In this document: one piece after another, positions 1-7,045 of the stretch | Layout: the number at the start of each line of letters is the position of its first letter | Numbering within the stretch: the first letter of the stretch is position 1 | Assembly: GCA_030669485.1 (NCBI GenBank) | Contig: DAOVDL010000006.1 | Location: 1 to 11,558 of the forward strand | Source of the DNA: Candidatus Bathyarchaeota archaeon | Lineage (GTDB): Archaea > Thermoproteota > Bathyarchaeia > Hecatellales > Hecatellaceae | Length of the DNA: 11,558 nt | Direction of reading: 5' to 3' | Notes under the pieces: generated by a model | The model's database searches: none | The model's input: only the letters and a program-made list of their open reading frames with translations | Told to the model about the DNA's origin: nothing | Translations under genes and position numbers: made by a program

Positions 1-563
1 AGCGCCAGTATCTGAACATGGGGGTTTATCTGCTTCAGTCTTGCCAAGGTTACTTCCAATGTTGGCCCGCGGTTCGCATCTTGTATAAGATGAATTTCAT
101 CGGCTATGACGAGGGAGATCTCTTCCATCCAAGGGGTTCTATGCCTCAGCAGGCTGTCAGCCTTTTCGTTGGTGGCAACGATGAGGTCGTATCGACCTAG
201 ATAGGGGTCACTCTTGTCGTAGTCCCCACTAGAGACCGTTATCTTAACCGGAGAGCCGTTGGGCTTCTTGAGCTTTGTATACTTCGTGAAGTCAAAGTAT
301 TTCTCAGAGGCCAGAGCTCGTAGAGGTGCTAGATACAGAACCTTGCCGTTGCGCTCTAGGATGTGCTTGAGGGCACAAAACTCGGCTACAAGTGTCTTAC
401 CTGAGGCGGTGGGGCTTGCAAGAACGAGTCTTTTACCCTCCAATGCACCCTTCTTTATGGCATCTTCTTGAGGGGGGTAAAGAGTTTCATAACCTTCCTT
501 CCTAAGAACATCTTTCATCTCAGCTGGGAGATCTAGATCGTCGATATGCACTCGCGGCTTCAC
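1..563 (-). CDS. hel308: Hel308-type Ski2-like DNA helicase, N-terminal part (cut by left window edge)
   Basis: This is the first 187 residues of a superfamily 2 helicase; the rest lies beyond base 1. Visible in order are a Q-motif region (LYPPQ, residues 28-32), Walker A/motif I (PTASGKT, 51-57), motif Ia (APLRALASEKY, 79-89), the segment ATNEKADSLLRH (130-141) and motif II DEIH (155-158). The LYPPQ, PTASGKT and EKADSLLRH combination is typical of archaeal Hel308, a 3'-5' helicase that acts on stalled forks and lagging-strand structures; that role is family knowledge. The chosen start is GTG at 563-561, just after an in-frame TGA at 569-567. A second GTG at 551-549 is possible. The mcm stop codon ends 9 nt upstream, so the two are probably co-transcribed and perhaps translationally coupled. 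No clear Shine-Dalgarno sequence is visible. The RecA2, winged-helix and ratchet domains cannot be assessed. Confidence 0.88.
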   Translation of the reverse strand, partial: MKPRVHIDDLDLPAEMKDVLRKEGYETLYPPQEDAIKKGALEGKRLVLASPTASGKTLVAEFCALKHILERNGKVLYLAPLRALASEKYFDFTKYTKLKKPNGSPVKITVSSGDYDKSDPYLGRYDLIVATNEKADSLLRHRTPWMEEISLVIADEIHLIQDANRGPTLEVTLARLKQINPHVQILA

Positions 564-572
564 CGCTCAGGC

Positions 573-2597
573 TCATGCCTTCTTTATATGGCCTTCCGTT
601 GGGGTGTAGAGAGTTCCCTGATTAAGCAGTTGTTTGATGTAGTCCTCAGCCTTTCGCCTATCCACCTTGTACTCAGTTTCCAATCGGCTGTAGAGTTCCT
701 CAAGGTTGACCTCACCAGTTTCTTTCTCCATCTCGCCCACAAGATGGATGATAGTTGCTTGGCCCTCCCTCATAGTTGTTGGTATTCCAGTCATGATGGT
801 GTCGATATCGGATAAAGCACCAACATCCTGAAGGGACCTCTGCATGATCTTGATGGCTGCCTCTGCATCCATTCGGTTTACTTCATTCCTCAGAGCCGCA
901 CGAGCTCGTGCTTCAGATAAACGCACCAGTGCCTCAAGCTGCCTTGGGGTAATGGCTATGGAGGACCCCTCAGCCTCCCCAGATTTTCTCCTCATCTTGA
1001 GGTAGAACTGTTTCAGATGCTTCATTGCCTCCTCGCTTAGCTTGGGTTTAACTCTCGACCTAGCATAGCTTACGTACTTCCGGAGCATCTCAGAGGAGAT
1101 CGGTGACTTAATGGTTTCGACTCCCCTCCGATGGATTTTGAGGATATGATCTGCGAGCCTCTCATCTAGATCTTTCTCAGGTTTATCCTTCCCCACGAAG
1201 ATAATGTCGAAGCGGGATAGGATGACAATAGGTATGTTTATGTTCTCTGCCGCTGTGAGCCGATCCTCATATCGACCAAGCTTGGGGTTAGCTGCTGCTA
1301 AAATGGACGCTCTTGCGTTCAGTGTGGCAATGATGCCTCCCTTGGCGATGCTGATGGTCTGTTGCTCCATCATTTCATGCATCGCAATCCTGTCTTCGTC
1401 CCGCATCTTATCTATCTCGTCAACAGCAGCAATACCCTTGTCTGCTAGAACTAAAGCTCCTGCCTCAAGAACCATACCTCCTGCTCGCTCCCTGAGAACA
1501 GCGGCGGTTAGTCCCGCTGCTGTTGTACCTCGACCACTGGTGTACAATCCTCGGGGTGTGATCCTTATTATGGTACGCAAGATCTGGGATTTAGCCGTGC
1601 CGGGGTCGCCAACAAGGAGGACGTGAATGTCGCCCCTTATGTGAACTCCTTCCTCAGTCTTTTTAGGAACTCCACTAAACAGGAGATACATTATGGCCTC
1701 TTTAACATGCTCATAACCAGAGATGGAGGGAGCTATAGAGTCAATTATATTCTGGTGGATGAACTCGCTTTTTGCTATTTTTTTTATCTCCTTCTCATCC
1801 TCAGGCAAGATCTCGATGGCTTCAAACTCTTTGCCAACAGTTTCGATGTAGTTGGCGTCGCTGTAGATTGTGAAGGTTCGAAGTCTGCCTTTACCAGGGA
1901 TAACCTCTGGCCTAGCTCTAACAACTCCCATGATTGTAACTCGGTCTCCTGGACTAACACAATCAACTATATCGTCAACTACTGAAACGCCTACATATCT
2001 TGGAAGCTGACCTGGCGGTAGGTCTTCAGGTCTCTCTTGAACCCTTAGCTCTTGAGAGTCTTGGAACTTTGACTTTTCTGGGATGAGTTCGAAGCCGCTC
2101 TCCCTTTTGCATGCGGGGCATCTGGCAGGTTTCCTCACGAAGGAGCCCTGCTGAATAATCTGGCTCTCTTCCCCGCATCTACATTTGAAGACAGCCTTCA
2201 TGAGTAGTGGGCGAACTGGAGTTGCCCTGACGACTATGCCCTCGACGGAGGTGAGTTGCTCAATGTTCTTGGCTCCAAGGGTTCTGAGGGGGACCTTAAC
2301 CGGGATCTCCTTGAATCGTACGTGAAGTTTCCCTGCCGTCTCGGCGTACTGTTCGTCCTCTATTTTCATCTGATCTTGGAGGGCTTCCTCCGCGTATCGG
2401 AGATAAACATCGGGTTTCTTCAGAAGATTTTTCCCTAGTTCATCGTCGAAGACGGTGAGATCTATGAAATTTAAGGTGAGTGACCGGTTCTCTTTGTTAG
2501 CCATCTGTTTGATCAGGCGGCGGCGTTCCTTGTGCTTCAGAAACTCTTGGAACCGCTCTTGAGGATCTATGGTCACCTCGGTCAACTGTTCATTCAC
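573..2597 (-). CDS. mcm: Replicative DNA helicase MCM
   Basis: Archaeal minichromosome maintenance protein, the hexameric motor that unwinds DNA at the fork. At 674 residues it is full length for the family. Visible are an N-terminal domain with a zinc site (C139, C141, C160, C163), an OB region to about residue 260, then the AAA+ core: Walker A GDPGTAKS (330-337), Walker B DEID (393-396), sensor 1 AAANP (434-438), arginine finger SRFD (R462) and a sensor 2 region around TPRQLEAL (550-557). The last 65 or so residues look like the C-terminal winged helix. The first zinc pair is C-x-C where many relatives have C-x2-C. The start is GTG at 2597-2595, overlapping the end of gins23 by 8 nt; an ATG at 2593-2591 is out of frame and soon stops. 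The overlap implies translational coupling with gins23. The stop is TGA. Confidence 0.97.
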   Translation of the reverse strand: MNEQLTEVTIDPQERFQEFLKHKERRRLIKQMANKENRSLTLNFIDLTVFDDELGKNLLKKPDVYLRYAEEALQDQMKIEDEQYAETAGKLHVRFKEIPVKVPLRTLGAKNIEQLTSVEGIVVRATPVRPLLMKAVFKCRCGEESQIIQQGSFVRKPARCPACKRESGFELIPEKSKFQDSQELRVQERPEDLPPGQLPRYVGVSVVDDIVDCVSPGDRVTIMGVVRARPEVIPGKGRLRTFTIYSDANYIETVGKEFEAIEILPEDEKEIKKIAKSEFIHQNIIDSIAPSISGYEHVKEAIMYLLFSGVPKKTEEGVHIRGDIHVLLVGDPGTAKSQILRTIIRITPRGLYTSGRGTTAAGLTAAVLRERAGGMVLEAGALVLADKGIAAVDEIDKMRDEDRIAMHEMMEQQTISIAKGGIIATLNARASILAAANPKLGRYEDRLTAAENINIPIVILSRFDIIFVGKDKPEKDLDERLADHILKIHRRGVETIKSPISSEMLRKYVSYARSRVKPKLSEEAMKHLKQFYLKMRRKSGEAEGSSIAITPRQLEALVRLSEARARAALRNEVNRMDAEAAIKIMQRSLQDVGALSDIDTIMTGIPTTMREGQATIIHLVGEMEKETGEVNLEELYSRLETEYKVDRRKAEDYIKQLLNQGTLYTPTEGHIKKA

Positions 2598-3144
2598 CTG
2601 CTAAGTTCAATGCTTTGTTTCTCCACTCATTCACAGCCTCATGAATCCTACTATACAATCCCGTCTCCTCACCTGTCATGTTCCTAGGATCTACTTCCTC
2701 CTGCTCTTGAGATGAGGAGAACATCAATATCTTATTCACCCTCGACGTTATTATGTCCGTGGCAAGCTGGGTTACCTTCTCCAACTCTGCCGCTTTAGCT
2801 GGGTCAGAAACGCTTTTCTCCTTCAATTCTCTGAGAAGTCTTCTAAGCTTCGGGTAGAAGTCTTCAGGCAATTTTGAGAGACGGCGAGAGGTCTGCATTA
2901 TCTCCTTTATCTGGGTCTTCTGAACCTCAACTAGGTTCAAGCGAGCTGTCTCATCATCCAGCCGGGCAACTTCACTCTTTAAGAGCTCGTCGGCAACCCA
3001 ATTTCTGACCTCAAAGGCTCGGTTCCTCTCCACCAGCTCGATCTTCTCTCCCGCCACATCAAGCTTCGGGATGTTCTTTAGTGCCACAAGCCTTACCTTT
3101 TGGTTTTCGAATTTACATTCTGAGGTCTCTATTACGTTAGTCAT
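2590..3144 (-). CDS. gins23: GINS complex subunit, Gins23 type
   Basis: Probable archaeal GINS subunit of 184 residues. GINS binds MCM (and Cdc45/RecJ-like proteins) to make the active fork helicase. The N-terminal 55 residues form a small beta-rich B domain (from KVRLVALKNIPKLDV to the FEVRNWVADEL segment, residues 44-54). The alpha-helical A domain follows, with LPEDFYPKLRRLLREL (92-107) and a SRVNKIL helix (134-140). B-then-A order marks the Psf2/Psf3 (Gins23) class rather than Gins51. The ATG at 3144 is preferred over an upstream ATG-free extension reaching 3243, because a TATA-like box (3194-3203) lies inside that extension and a GTGA element sits 7 nt before the ATG. The gene overlaps mcm by 8 nt, and a gins23-mcm pair is also known from Sulfolobus. 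The Gins23 assignment rests on domain order, not on alignment. Confidence 0.85.
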   Translation of the reverse strand: MTNVIETSECKFENQKVRLVALKNIPKLDVAGEKIELVERNRAFEVRNWVADELLKSEVARLDDETARLNLVEVQKTQIKEIMQTSRRLSKLPEDFYPKLRRLLRELKEKSVSDPAKAAELEKVTQLATDIITSRVNKILMFSSSQEQEEVDPRNMTGEETGLYSRIHEAVNEWRNKALNLAGE

Positions 3145-3193
3145 AACCAAGTCACTTGGGAACTTTTTATCAATCCCTATCAGACTTACGGCA

Positions 3194-3203
3194 GTTATAA
3201 ACC
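3194..3203 (-). promoter_or_regulatory. Probable TATA box for gins23-mcm-hel308
   Basis: On the minus strand the sequence reads GGTTTATAAC. Archaeal transcription normally starts about 25 nt beyond such a box, near 3173, giving a leader of about 28 nt before the gins23 ATG. It is the best-placed TATA-like site in the gap between the eight-cysteine gene and gins23. A second AT-rich stretch near 3278-3287 (TTCTTAAAGT on the minus strand) is an alternative. Confidence 0.45.
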
Positions 3204-3249
3204 ATATCTTGGAGTTGAAACCAAGGTGAACGAAAAAGTTCAAACAGAC

Positions 3250-3258
3250 TAAAAAATT
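3250..3258 (-). terminator. Possible T-tract terminator of the rfc operon
   Basis: The minus strand carries a run of six T (3256-3251) in an AT-rich stretch about 85 nt beyond the stop of the eight-cysteine gene and upstream of the gins23 promoter candidate. Archaeal termination commonly occurs at T-rich tracts without a hairpin, and none is visible here. The position is right for separating the rfc transcript from the gins23 transcript, but the signal is weak. Confidence 0.3.
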
Positions 3259-3339
3259 CGAGTTTTATCAATACTTTAAGAATTAAGGTTATTCAAATTC
3301 CTATGAAATATACTCTCTCTGAAACCTCACATAAGAGGA

Positions 3340-3696
3340 CTAAAGGGGAGATGTCGCATATGCTTTATCTCCCTTCTCAATGTAATGATGGTACAGTTGT
3401 GTCTGGCTGCGGCACTGCGGGCAGATGCAGTAGGATGGAAGATCCCTACTTCTACATACTTCAGCATAGTCACACTCGTTGCAGGTAAAGGTTGCATTGC
3501 AGAGGAAGCACTTCTGAGCGAAGGTTACCTCCTCTTTCAGTATCTCAGATAGAACACCCTTCACCTGTTCTATACGCTCTGAATCCTCAATGTAGAACAA
3601 CCTGGTCTGCCGGTTATATCCCAAGCCAGCTCTCATAAGCGCTATGAACTTATCCTTCCCCATGAAGGGAAGCTTTATTTCATCCTTAGTTATCAC
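3340..3696 (-). CDS. Uncharacterised small protein with eight-cysteine zinc-binding C-terminal half
   Basis: I do not recognise a named family. The 118-residue product has two parts. Residues 1-60 contain no cysteine and look mixed alpha/beta (KLPFMGKDKFIALMRAG, then LFYIEDSERIEQVKGVLSEIL). Residues 63-95 hold eight cysteines: C63, C66, C72, C75, C81, C90, C92 and C95, enough for two zinc sites, followed by two histidines (103-104). There is no signal peptide or membrane segment, so it is probably cytosolic. It lies 27 nt after rfcL on the same strand, so it probably shares the rfc transcript; nucleic-acid or replisome-protein binding is an inference from that. The start is uncertain. GTG at 3696-3694 is used here, but a strong GGAGG lies 19 nt upstream (3720-3716), farther than usual. 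The frame is open back to the rfcL TAG, so a rare upstream start such as ACG at 3705 cannot be excluded. Confidence 0.8.
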   Translation of the reverse strand: MITKDEIKLPFMGKDKFIALMRAGLGYNRQTRLFYIEDSERIEQVKGVLSEILKEEVTFAQKCFLCNATFTCNECDYAEVCRSRDLPSYCICPQCRSQTQLYHHYIEKGDKAYATSPL

Positions 3697-3723
3697 CTTG
3701 ACCGTTTTCCAGATGCCTCCTTC

Positions 3724-5025
3724 CTAGGCCTTGGTTCTTCTTCCCTGCCTTATCGGTTTCCTCCGCGCTCTCCCCGCTACAGGCTTCGCTGGTTCTCTCC
3801 CTGAGAGATAAGTCACCATCTCCTCGTCTAGGCCCAACCAAGAGGTCAACTTAGATGCCCGCTCCTCATCGTTTCTGAAGATTGCTGTAAGAAATGGAAG
3901 TATATCGACATTGGCCCGTCGACGTGATACATGACACTTGGCACCTAGAGTAGCGCAGATAGCGTTGCGTATTCGCCGCTTGACCTTGGTTCTGCTCAGA
4001 ACCATGATCCTGCTGGGTAGAAGCCGATAGTGGGCTGGGGTGTACTTCCGCAGCTTGGCTGCGGCAACACCTATGCTCATCTGCTCTAGACCGTAGGTTA
4101 GAAGGCTCCAGTTCTGGGTGCGTTTGACTCTGTTGAAGAAGATGTCTGCTTTCGAGAGAGCCTCATAACCTGAAGCAACCTCCTCTGCTTCCCGGTATTG
4201 GTAGGGAAGGTTTTCGTGTAGTGTCTGGTGGAGCATATCATAGTCAAGTGTAGTATCGTACAGAGTTTTTCTTGCATCTAACGGGTTCTCGGCAAGAAAG
4301 ATTCCTTGAAGGGTCGCGGTGACGGAGATCTGCTTATCCCTCAAACTCAACCATTCGGCATCTATAGCTCTGACTTTCCCTACACTCTCTACTATGGTCT
4401 GCAGATCATTCACAGCTGATCTAACATCACCCCGAGACCGGCTCACTATAAGTCTCAGGGTATCTCTCTCGGCTGTGAGACCCTCTTCGCTACATATATG
4501 TTTCAAGAAGGCTAATAGAACTGGCGGTCTGACAGGATAGAACCTTATCCTTACACATTGATCCTTTAGGTCTCTAAGTCGCATATCGGATATATCGTTG
4601 GCTACAAGAGCTACAGGTACCTTTGTCTCTTTAAGAAGCGTTGTGATGGCACCTAAGCCACCTCGATCCTCAGCGCCGTAGATGCCGTCAACCTCATCTA
4701 AAAGTAGTATAGTGCCCTTAAAAGCTTGGAAGAAGCCTCGTAGTGAAACCTCTGAGGTAGTATGTCCAGCCACCCTCTCTATCCTGTCCTTGGTTCGAGT
4801 ATCACTGGCGTTCATCTCCACAAGGTCATAGGAGAATGTCTTGGAGGCCACCTGTACCAGAGTAGTCTTGCCCACGCCTGGAGGCCCATACAAAAGGGCT
4901 GCCTTACCACCCGGCTTCCAGCCCCTAAACCAGGAGATGAAGGTGGCCTTGGCTTCCTCATTACCTATAATCGCGCCTATGGTTTTAGGCCGGTACTTCT
5001 CTGTCCACATAACATGTGCGGTCAT
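3724..5025 (-). CDS. rfcL: Replication factor C large subunit (clamp loader)
   Basis: Large subunit of the archaeal clamp loader, which with four small subunits opens and loads PCNA. Of 433 residues, the N-terminal AAA+ module shows the RFC opening (MWTEKYRPKT, 6-15), Walker A GPPGVGKT (47-54), Walker B LLLDEVD (107-113) and a sensor 2 segment GDVRSAVNDLQ (199-209). The SRC arginine-finger motif of small subunits is absent (DQCVRIRF, 155-162), as expected for the large subunit. The collar and C-terminal region follow. The protein ends in a strongly basic tail (about 409-433) with no recognisable PCNA-interacting Q-x2-hydrophobic-x2-aromatic box, which many archaeal RFC-L proteins carry at this end. 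The ATG at 5025 follows the rfcS TAA by 1 nt; M6 is an alternative start. The stop is TAG, and the next gene lies in the same frame. Confidence 0.95.
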   Translation of the reverse strand: MTAHVMWTEKYRPKTIGAIIGNEEAKATFISWFRGWKPGGKAALLYGPPGVGKTTLVQVASKTFSYDLVEMNASDTRTKDRIERVAGHTTSEVSLRGFFQAFKGTILLLDEVDGIYGAEDRGGLGAITTLLKETKVPVALVANDISDMRLRDLKDQCVRIRFYPVRPPVLLAFLKHICSEEGLTAERDTLRLIVSRSRGDVRSAVNDLQTIVESVGKVRAIDAEWLSLRDKQISVTATLQGIFLAENPLDARKTLYDTTLDYDMLHQTLHENLPYQYREAEEVASGYEALSKADIFFNRVKRTQNWSLLTYGLEQMSIGVAAAKLRKYTPAHYRLLPSRIMVLSRTKVKRRIRNAICATLGAKCHVSRRRANVDILPFLTAIFRNDEERASKLTSWLGLDEEMVTYLSGREPAKPVAGRARRKPIRQGRRTKA

Positions 5026-5026
5026 A

Positions 5027-6016
5027 TTAGCTTCTGCCGCCTTTCTGAGGCTTGAACCTTGCTAGCTGAGCTAGTAGGGCGCTGAGTTGGATATCCTCGC
5101 TGGCGCCCTCCACTAAACGGAAGTCGTATTCACCGATGAGACCCATAAGCTCCACTTGGAGCTTAGGATCGAGTTGCATCTTAAAGATTTCACGGTGAAT
5201 CTGATGTATGATGTCGCTTCCCGATATCCCATAGGTTGCCATCAACTGATAGAGAGCATCCCGTGCCTCCAAGAAGTCGCCGTTTAAGGCTTTGTCCAAG
5301 ATCTTGTGAATTTCTTTCGGTTCAGCTTGCCCCGCTGTCTGGAGAACAGCTTTCCTATTAACTGTCTTGCTTAGCGTGGCTGCTACTTGGAACATATTGA
5401 CCGCCCTTCGGAGATCACCCCCGCAAAACTCCACTATGGCTTCTAATCCGTCTTTGGCTAGGTTGACCTTCTCCTTTCCTGCAATGCGATTCAGGTGCTT
5501 CTCTACATCATCTCTGCCTAATGCTGAGAACCTAAAAATCGCACATCGACTTTGAATAGGCTCGATTATCTTTCCAGAGTAGTTACAGATAAGGATGAAC
5601 CTTGATGTTTGAGAGTAGGCTTCCATTATGCGCCTCAAGGCGTTCTGAGCTGCGGCTGTCATCTGGTCGCACTCATCAAGGATTATAAGGCCGAAGGGAA
5701 GATTGGCCAACGGTCCTGTTATGTGACGAGAGAAACTCTTGATGATTGTTCTTACATGCTCTAGTTTTCTCTCATCTGAAGCGTTAAGCTCTAACGTATA
5801 GTTTCTCCAAGCTTTTCCCAACAGTTGCCTTGCAAGGCATAAGGCGACAGAGGTTTTCCCGTTTCCAGGGGGACCTGCAAAGAGGAGATGAGGCATCGTT
5901 TCCGCTGTCTTCAGAAAGCCTTTAAGGCTGTTTATAATCTGCTTATGGTCCACGACCTCGTCCAGAGTTTGAGGTCGATATCTCTCTATCCACATGACTG
6001 CCGATTCTTCACTCAT
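5027..6016 (-). CDS. rfcS: Replication factor C small subunit (clamp loader)
   Basis: Small subunit of the clamp loader, 329 residues, the usual family length. Visible in order: RFC box MWIERYRPQTLDEVV (8-22), Walker A GPPGNGKT (48-55), the LNASDER segment (77-83), Walker B DECD (114-117), sensor 1 region ILICNYSGKII (141-151), the SRC arginine-finger motif (156-158) that completes the neighbouring subunit's ATP site, and sensor 2 GGDLRRAVN (199-207). An alpha-helical collar domain occupies the last 90 or so residues. Walker B reads DECD, a small variation on DEAD/DEVD. ATG at 6016 is chosen; M8 is the only near alternative. It is the first gene of a minus-strand operon, 1 nt ahead of rfcL. 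A short hairpin carrying a GAGG element lies in its leader (6028-6041). Confidence 0.97.
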   Translation of the reverse strand: MSEESAVMWIERYRPQTLDEVVDHKQIINSLKGFLKTAETMPHLLFAGPPGNGKTSVALCLARQLLGKAWRNYTLELNASDERKLEHVRTIIKSFSRHITGPLANLPFGLIILDECDQMTAAAQNALRRIMEAYSQTSRFILICNYSGKIIEPIQSRCAIFRFSALGRDDVEKHLNRIAGKEKVNLAKDGLEAIVEFCGGDLRRAVNMFQVAATLSKTVNRKAVLQTAGQAEPKEIHKILDKALNGDFLEARDALYQLMATYGISGSDIIHQIHREIFKMQLDPKLQVELMGLIGEYDFRLVEGASEDIQLSALLAQLARFKPQKGGRS

Positions 6017-6027
6017 AATTTATCGCC

Positions 6028-6041
6028 GAGGCTTCAGCCTC
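6028..6041 (-). promoter_or_regulatory. Small perfect hairpin in the rfcS leader
   Basis: GAGGC, a 4-nt loop and GCCTC form a perfect inverted repeat 11 nt upstream of the rfcS ATG. In the minus-strand RNA the loop is UGAA and the 5' arm contains GAGG, the only Shine-Dalgarno-like sequence near the start, though it lies about 21 nt away. Folding would hide it. A translational control role is speculative. Confidence 0.3.
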
Positions 6042-6098
6042 AAGAGATCATATTACGTCACATCGACTAATATACGTAATAGATAGTTTGGAATAGTA

Positions 6099-6107
6099 AC
6101 TTAAAGC
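6099..6107 (-). promoter_or_regulatory. Candidate TATA box for the rfcS operon
   Basis: The minus strand reads GCTTTAAGT, similar to the CTTTAAA-type boxes upstream of EF-2 and the last gene. Transcription would start near 6077, giving a leader of about 60 nt that includes the 6028-6041 hairpin. A second candidate, GTATATTA at 6075-6068, would start the transcript near 6045 and give a leader of about 28 nt. I cannot choose between them from sequence alone. Confidence 0.35.
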
Positions 6108-6197
6108 TACTTCATCCCTTGTATGTTCTGTAAAAAGGGTTAGCCCTCAAGGATTATACGGCAAAGACCATTAAGCTCAAAGTAACGTCTATTACCT

Positions 6198-6203
6198 AGG
6201 TGG
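6198..6203 (+). promoter_or_regulatory. Ribosome-binding site that fixes the start of the 231-residue gene
   Basis: AGGTGG lies 6 nt before the ATG at 6210 and matches the AGGTG of the archaeal Shine-Dalgarno consensus. A second GGTGG directly abuts the ATG and is too close to act. An out-of-frame GTG at 6206 soon stops. Confidence 0.6.
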
Positions 6204-6209
6204 CGGTGG

Positions 6210-6905
6210 ATGGTTTTAGCTGCCAAGGTCTTTAAGGTTAGAGAAAGGGTAGGTCTAGAAGTTCTAGCTGCTAAGCTCAAGGACTTCAAGAGGGAGGAGA
6301 CCTACACCGAGGGAAATTTCCGGTGTAACCTAATCACTGAAGTTAGGGATCTGAGGATTAAGGCGGGAAGTCTTGAGGGGGTCTTCTCCCAGGATCGTGT
6401 TGTCCATATACCTCATCGAGGAGAGCTAATGGCTGTGCCTAAGACCTCTGAAACGTCTTTCTTCTTTCAAAACTATAAAGATACAACTTTTCTAACTATC
6501 TTTCAGAAGAAGTGGCAGGCTAACAACATCGCAAACCTCCTTAGCGAGGCTCTCTTTATAACCTCTGGCTCTGTGACAGAGGTGAGAATACCTTCCGAGA
6601 ACCTGAAGTATTATCATGAACAGAATCCTGAAGGAACCAAGGTAATCTTCTTCAGCGATGTTGACATACCCAACGTGAAAAAGCTCTCACTCTACGGCAC
6701 CAGCCTCGCTAACACAACACTCTACACAGACTTTCTCACACATGGAAAGATCTGGTATATAGTCGTAACCTCAAAGAAACATGGTCATGTTGTGGGTATA
6801 ACTAGCAACGGGATAACCGTTGTTTTCAACCAAGTAGCTCAAGCAGACTTCTTGACCTATATAACCGACGAAATCTTCCCCCTTATTGGGGAGAACATCA
6901 AATGA
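6210..6905 (+). CDS. Hypothetical protein, 231 residues, family not recognised
   Basis: I do not recognise this protein. It is a complete frame with a well-placed ribosome-binding site and a start at ATG 6210, ending in TGA. The product looks soluble, with no signal peptide, no hydrophobic membrane segment and a single cysteine (C39), so no metal-cluster motif. The N-terminal half has helical and strand-like stretches (KVFKVRERVGLEVLAAKLKD, 6-25; FFFQNYKDTTFLTIFQKKW, 84-102). The C-terminal part looks beta-rich (KVIFFSDVDI, 144-153; KIWYIVVTSKKHGHVVGITS, 180-199; ITVVFNQVA, 202-210) and ends in a helix. It diverges from the rfcS operon across 193 nt and is followed after 140 nt by another unknown plus-strand gene. 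A weak TATA-like ATTATAC at 6153-6159 would give a leader of about 30 nt. Confidence 0.8.
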   Translation: MVLAAKVFKVRERVGLEVLAAKLKDFKREETYTEGNFRCNLITEVRDLRIKAGSLEGVFSQDRVVHIPHRGELMAVPKTSETSFFFQNYKDTTFLTIFQKKWQANNIANLLSEALFITSGSVTEVRIPSENLKYYHEQNPEGTKVIFFSDVDIPNVKKLSLYGTSLANTTLYTDFLTHGKIWYIVVTSKKHGHVVGITSNGITVVFNQVAQADFLTYITDEIFPLIGENIK

Positions 6906-6982
6906 GCTGTGGCCGTCAACTCGCCGCCAGCCTCTCTACATAAATACAACTAATTCTTTAGAATAACTACACTACAATTACA

Positions 6983-6989
6983 TTTAAAA
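6983..6989 (+). promoter_or_regulatory. Candidate TATA box for the 101-residue gene
   Basis: TTTAAAA lies in the 140-nt gap after the 231-residue gene. Transcription would begin near 7011, giving a leader of about 35 nt to the GTG at 7046. This suggests the second unknown gene has its own promoter instead of depending on the first. Confidence 0.4.
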
Positions 6990-7045
6990 TGGCGTAACAT
7001 ACAGTATTTCATGTGAGTAGTTAAATTAACTCTTGGTGGTTGGCC

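Noticed and set aside
564..576. ATG at 576-574 overlapping the mcm stop (ATGA)
   Set aside because: It is in a different frame from the helicase and reaches a stop soon after, so it is not the hel308 start.
1204..1985. Long plus-strand frames opposite mcm
   Set aside because: They mirror the codon pattern of the clearly real MCM frame and carry no recognisable domain or ribosome-binding site.
3145..3243. 33-residue N-terminal extension of the gins23 frame
   Set aside because: It spans the best TATA-like box, lacks resemblance to GINS N-termini, and the ATG at 3144 matches the expected start of the B domain.
3340..5025. Readthrough of the rfcL TAG (pyrrolysine or suppression) into the in-frame eight-cysteine gene
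   Set aside because: TAG also ends EF-2 and the eight-cysteine gene here, so it looks like an ordinary stop. Sharing a frame has a one-in-three chance, and a GGAGG follows the stop.
6136..6147. AGGG-TTAG-CCCT hairpin in the rfcS divergent region
   Set aside because: Four base pairs only, with no T-tract or gene context that would give it a role.
7040..7045. TTG start for the 101-residue gene
   Set aside because: The GGTGG would directly abut it, while GTG at 7046 gives a normal 6-nt spacer.
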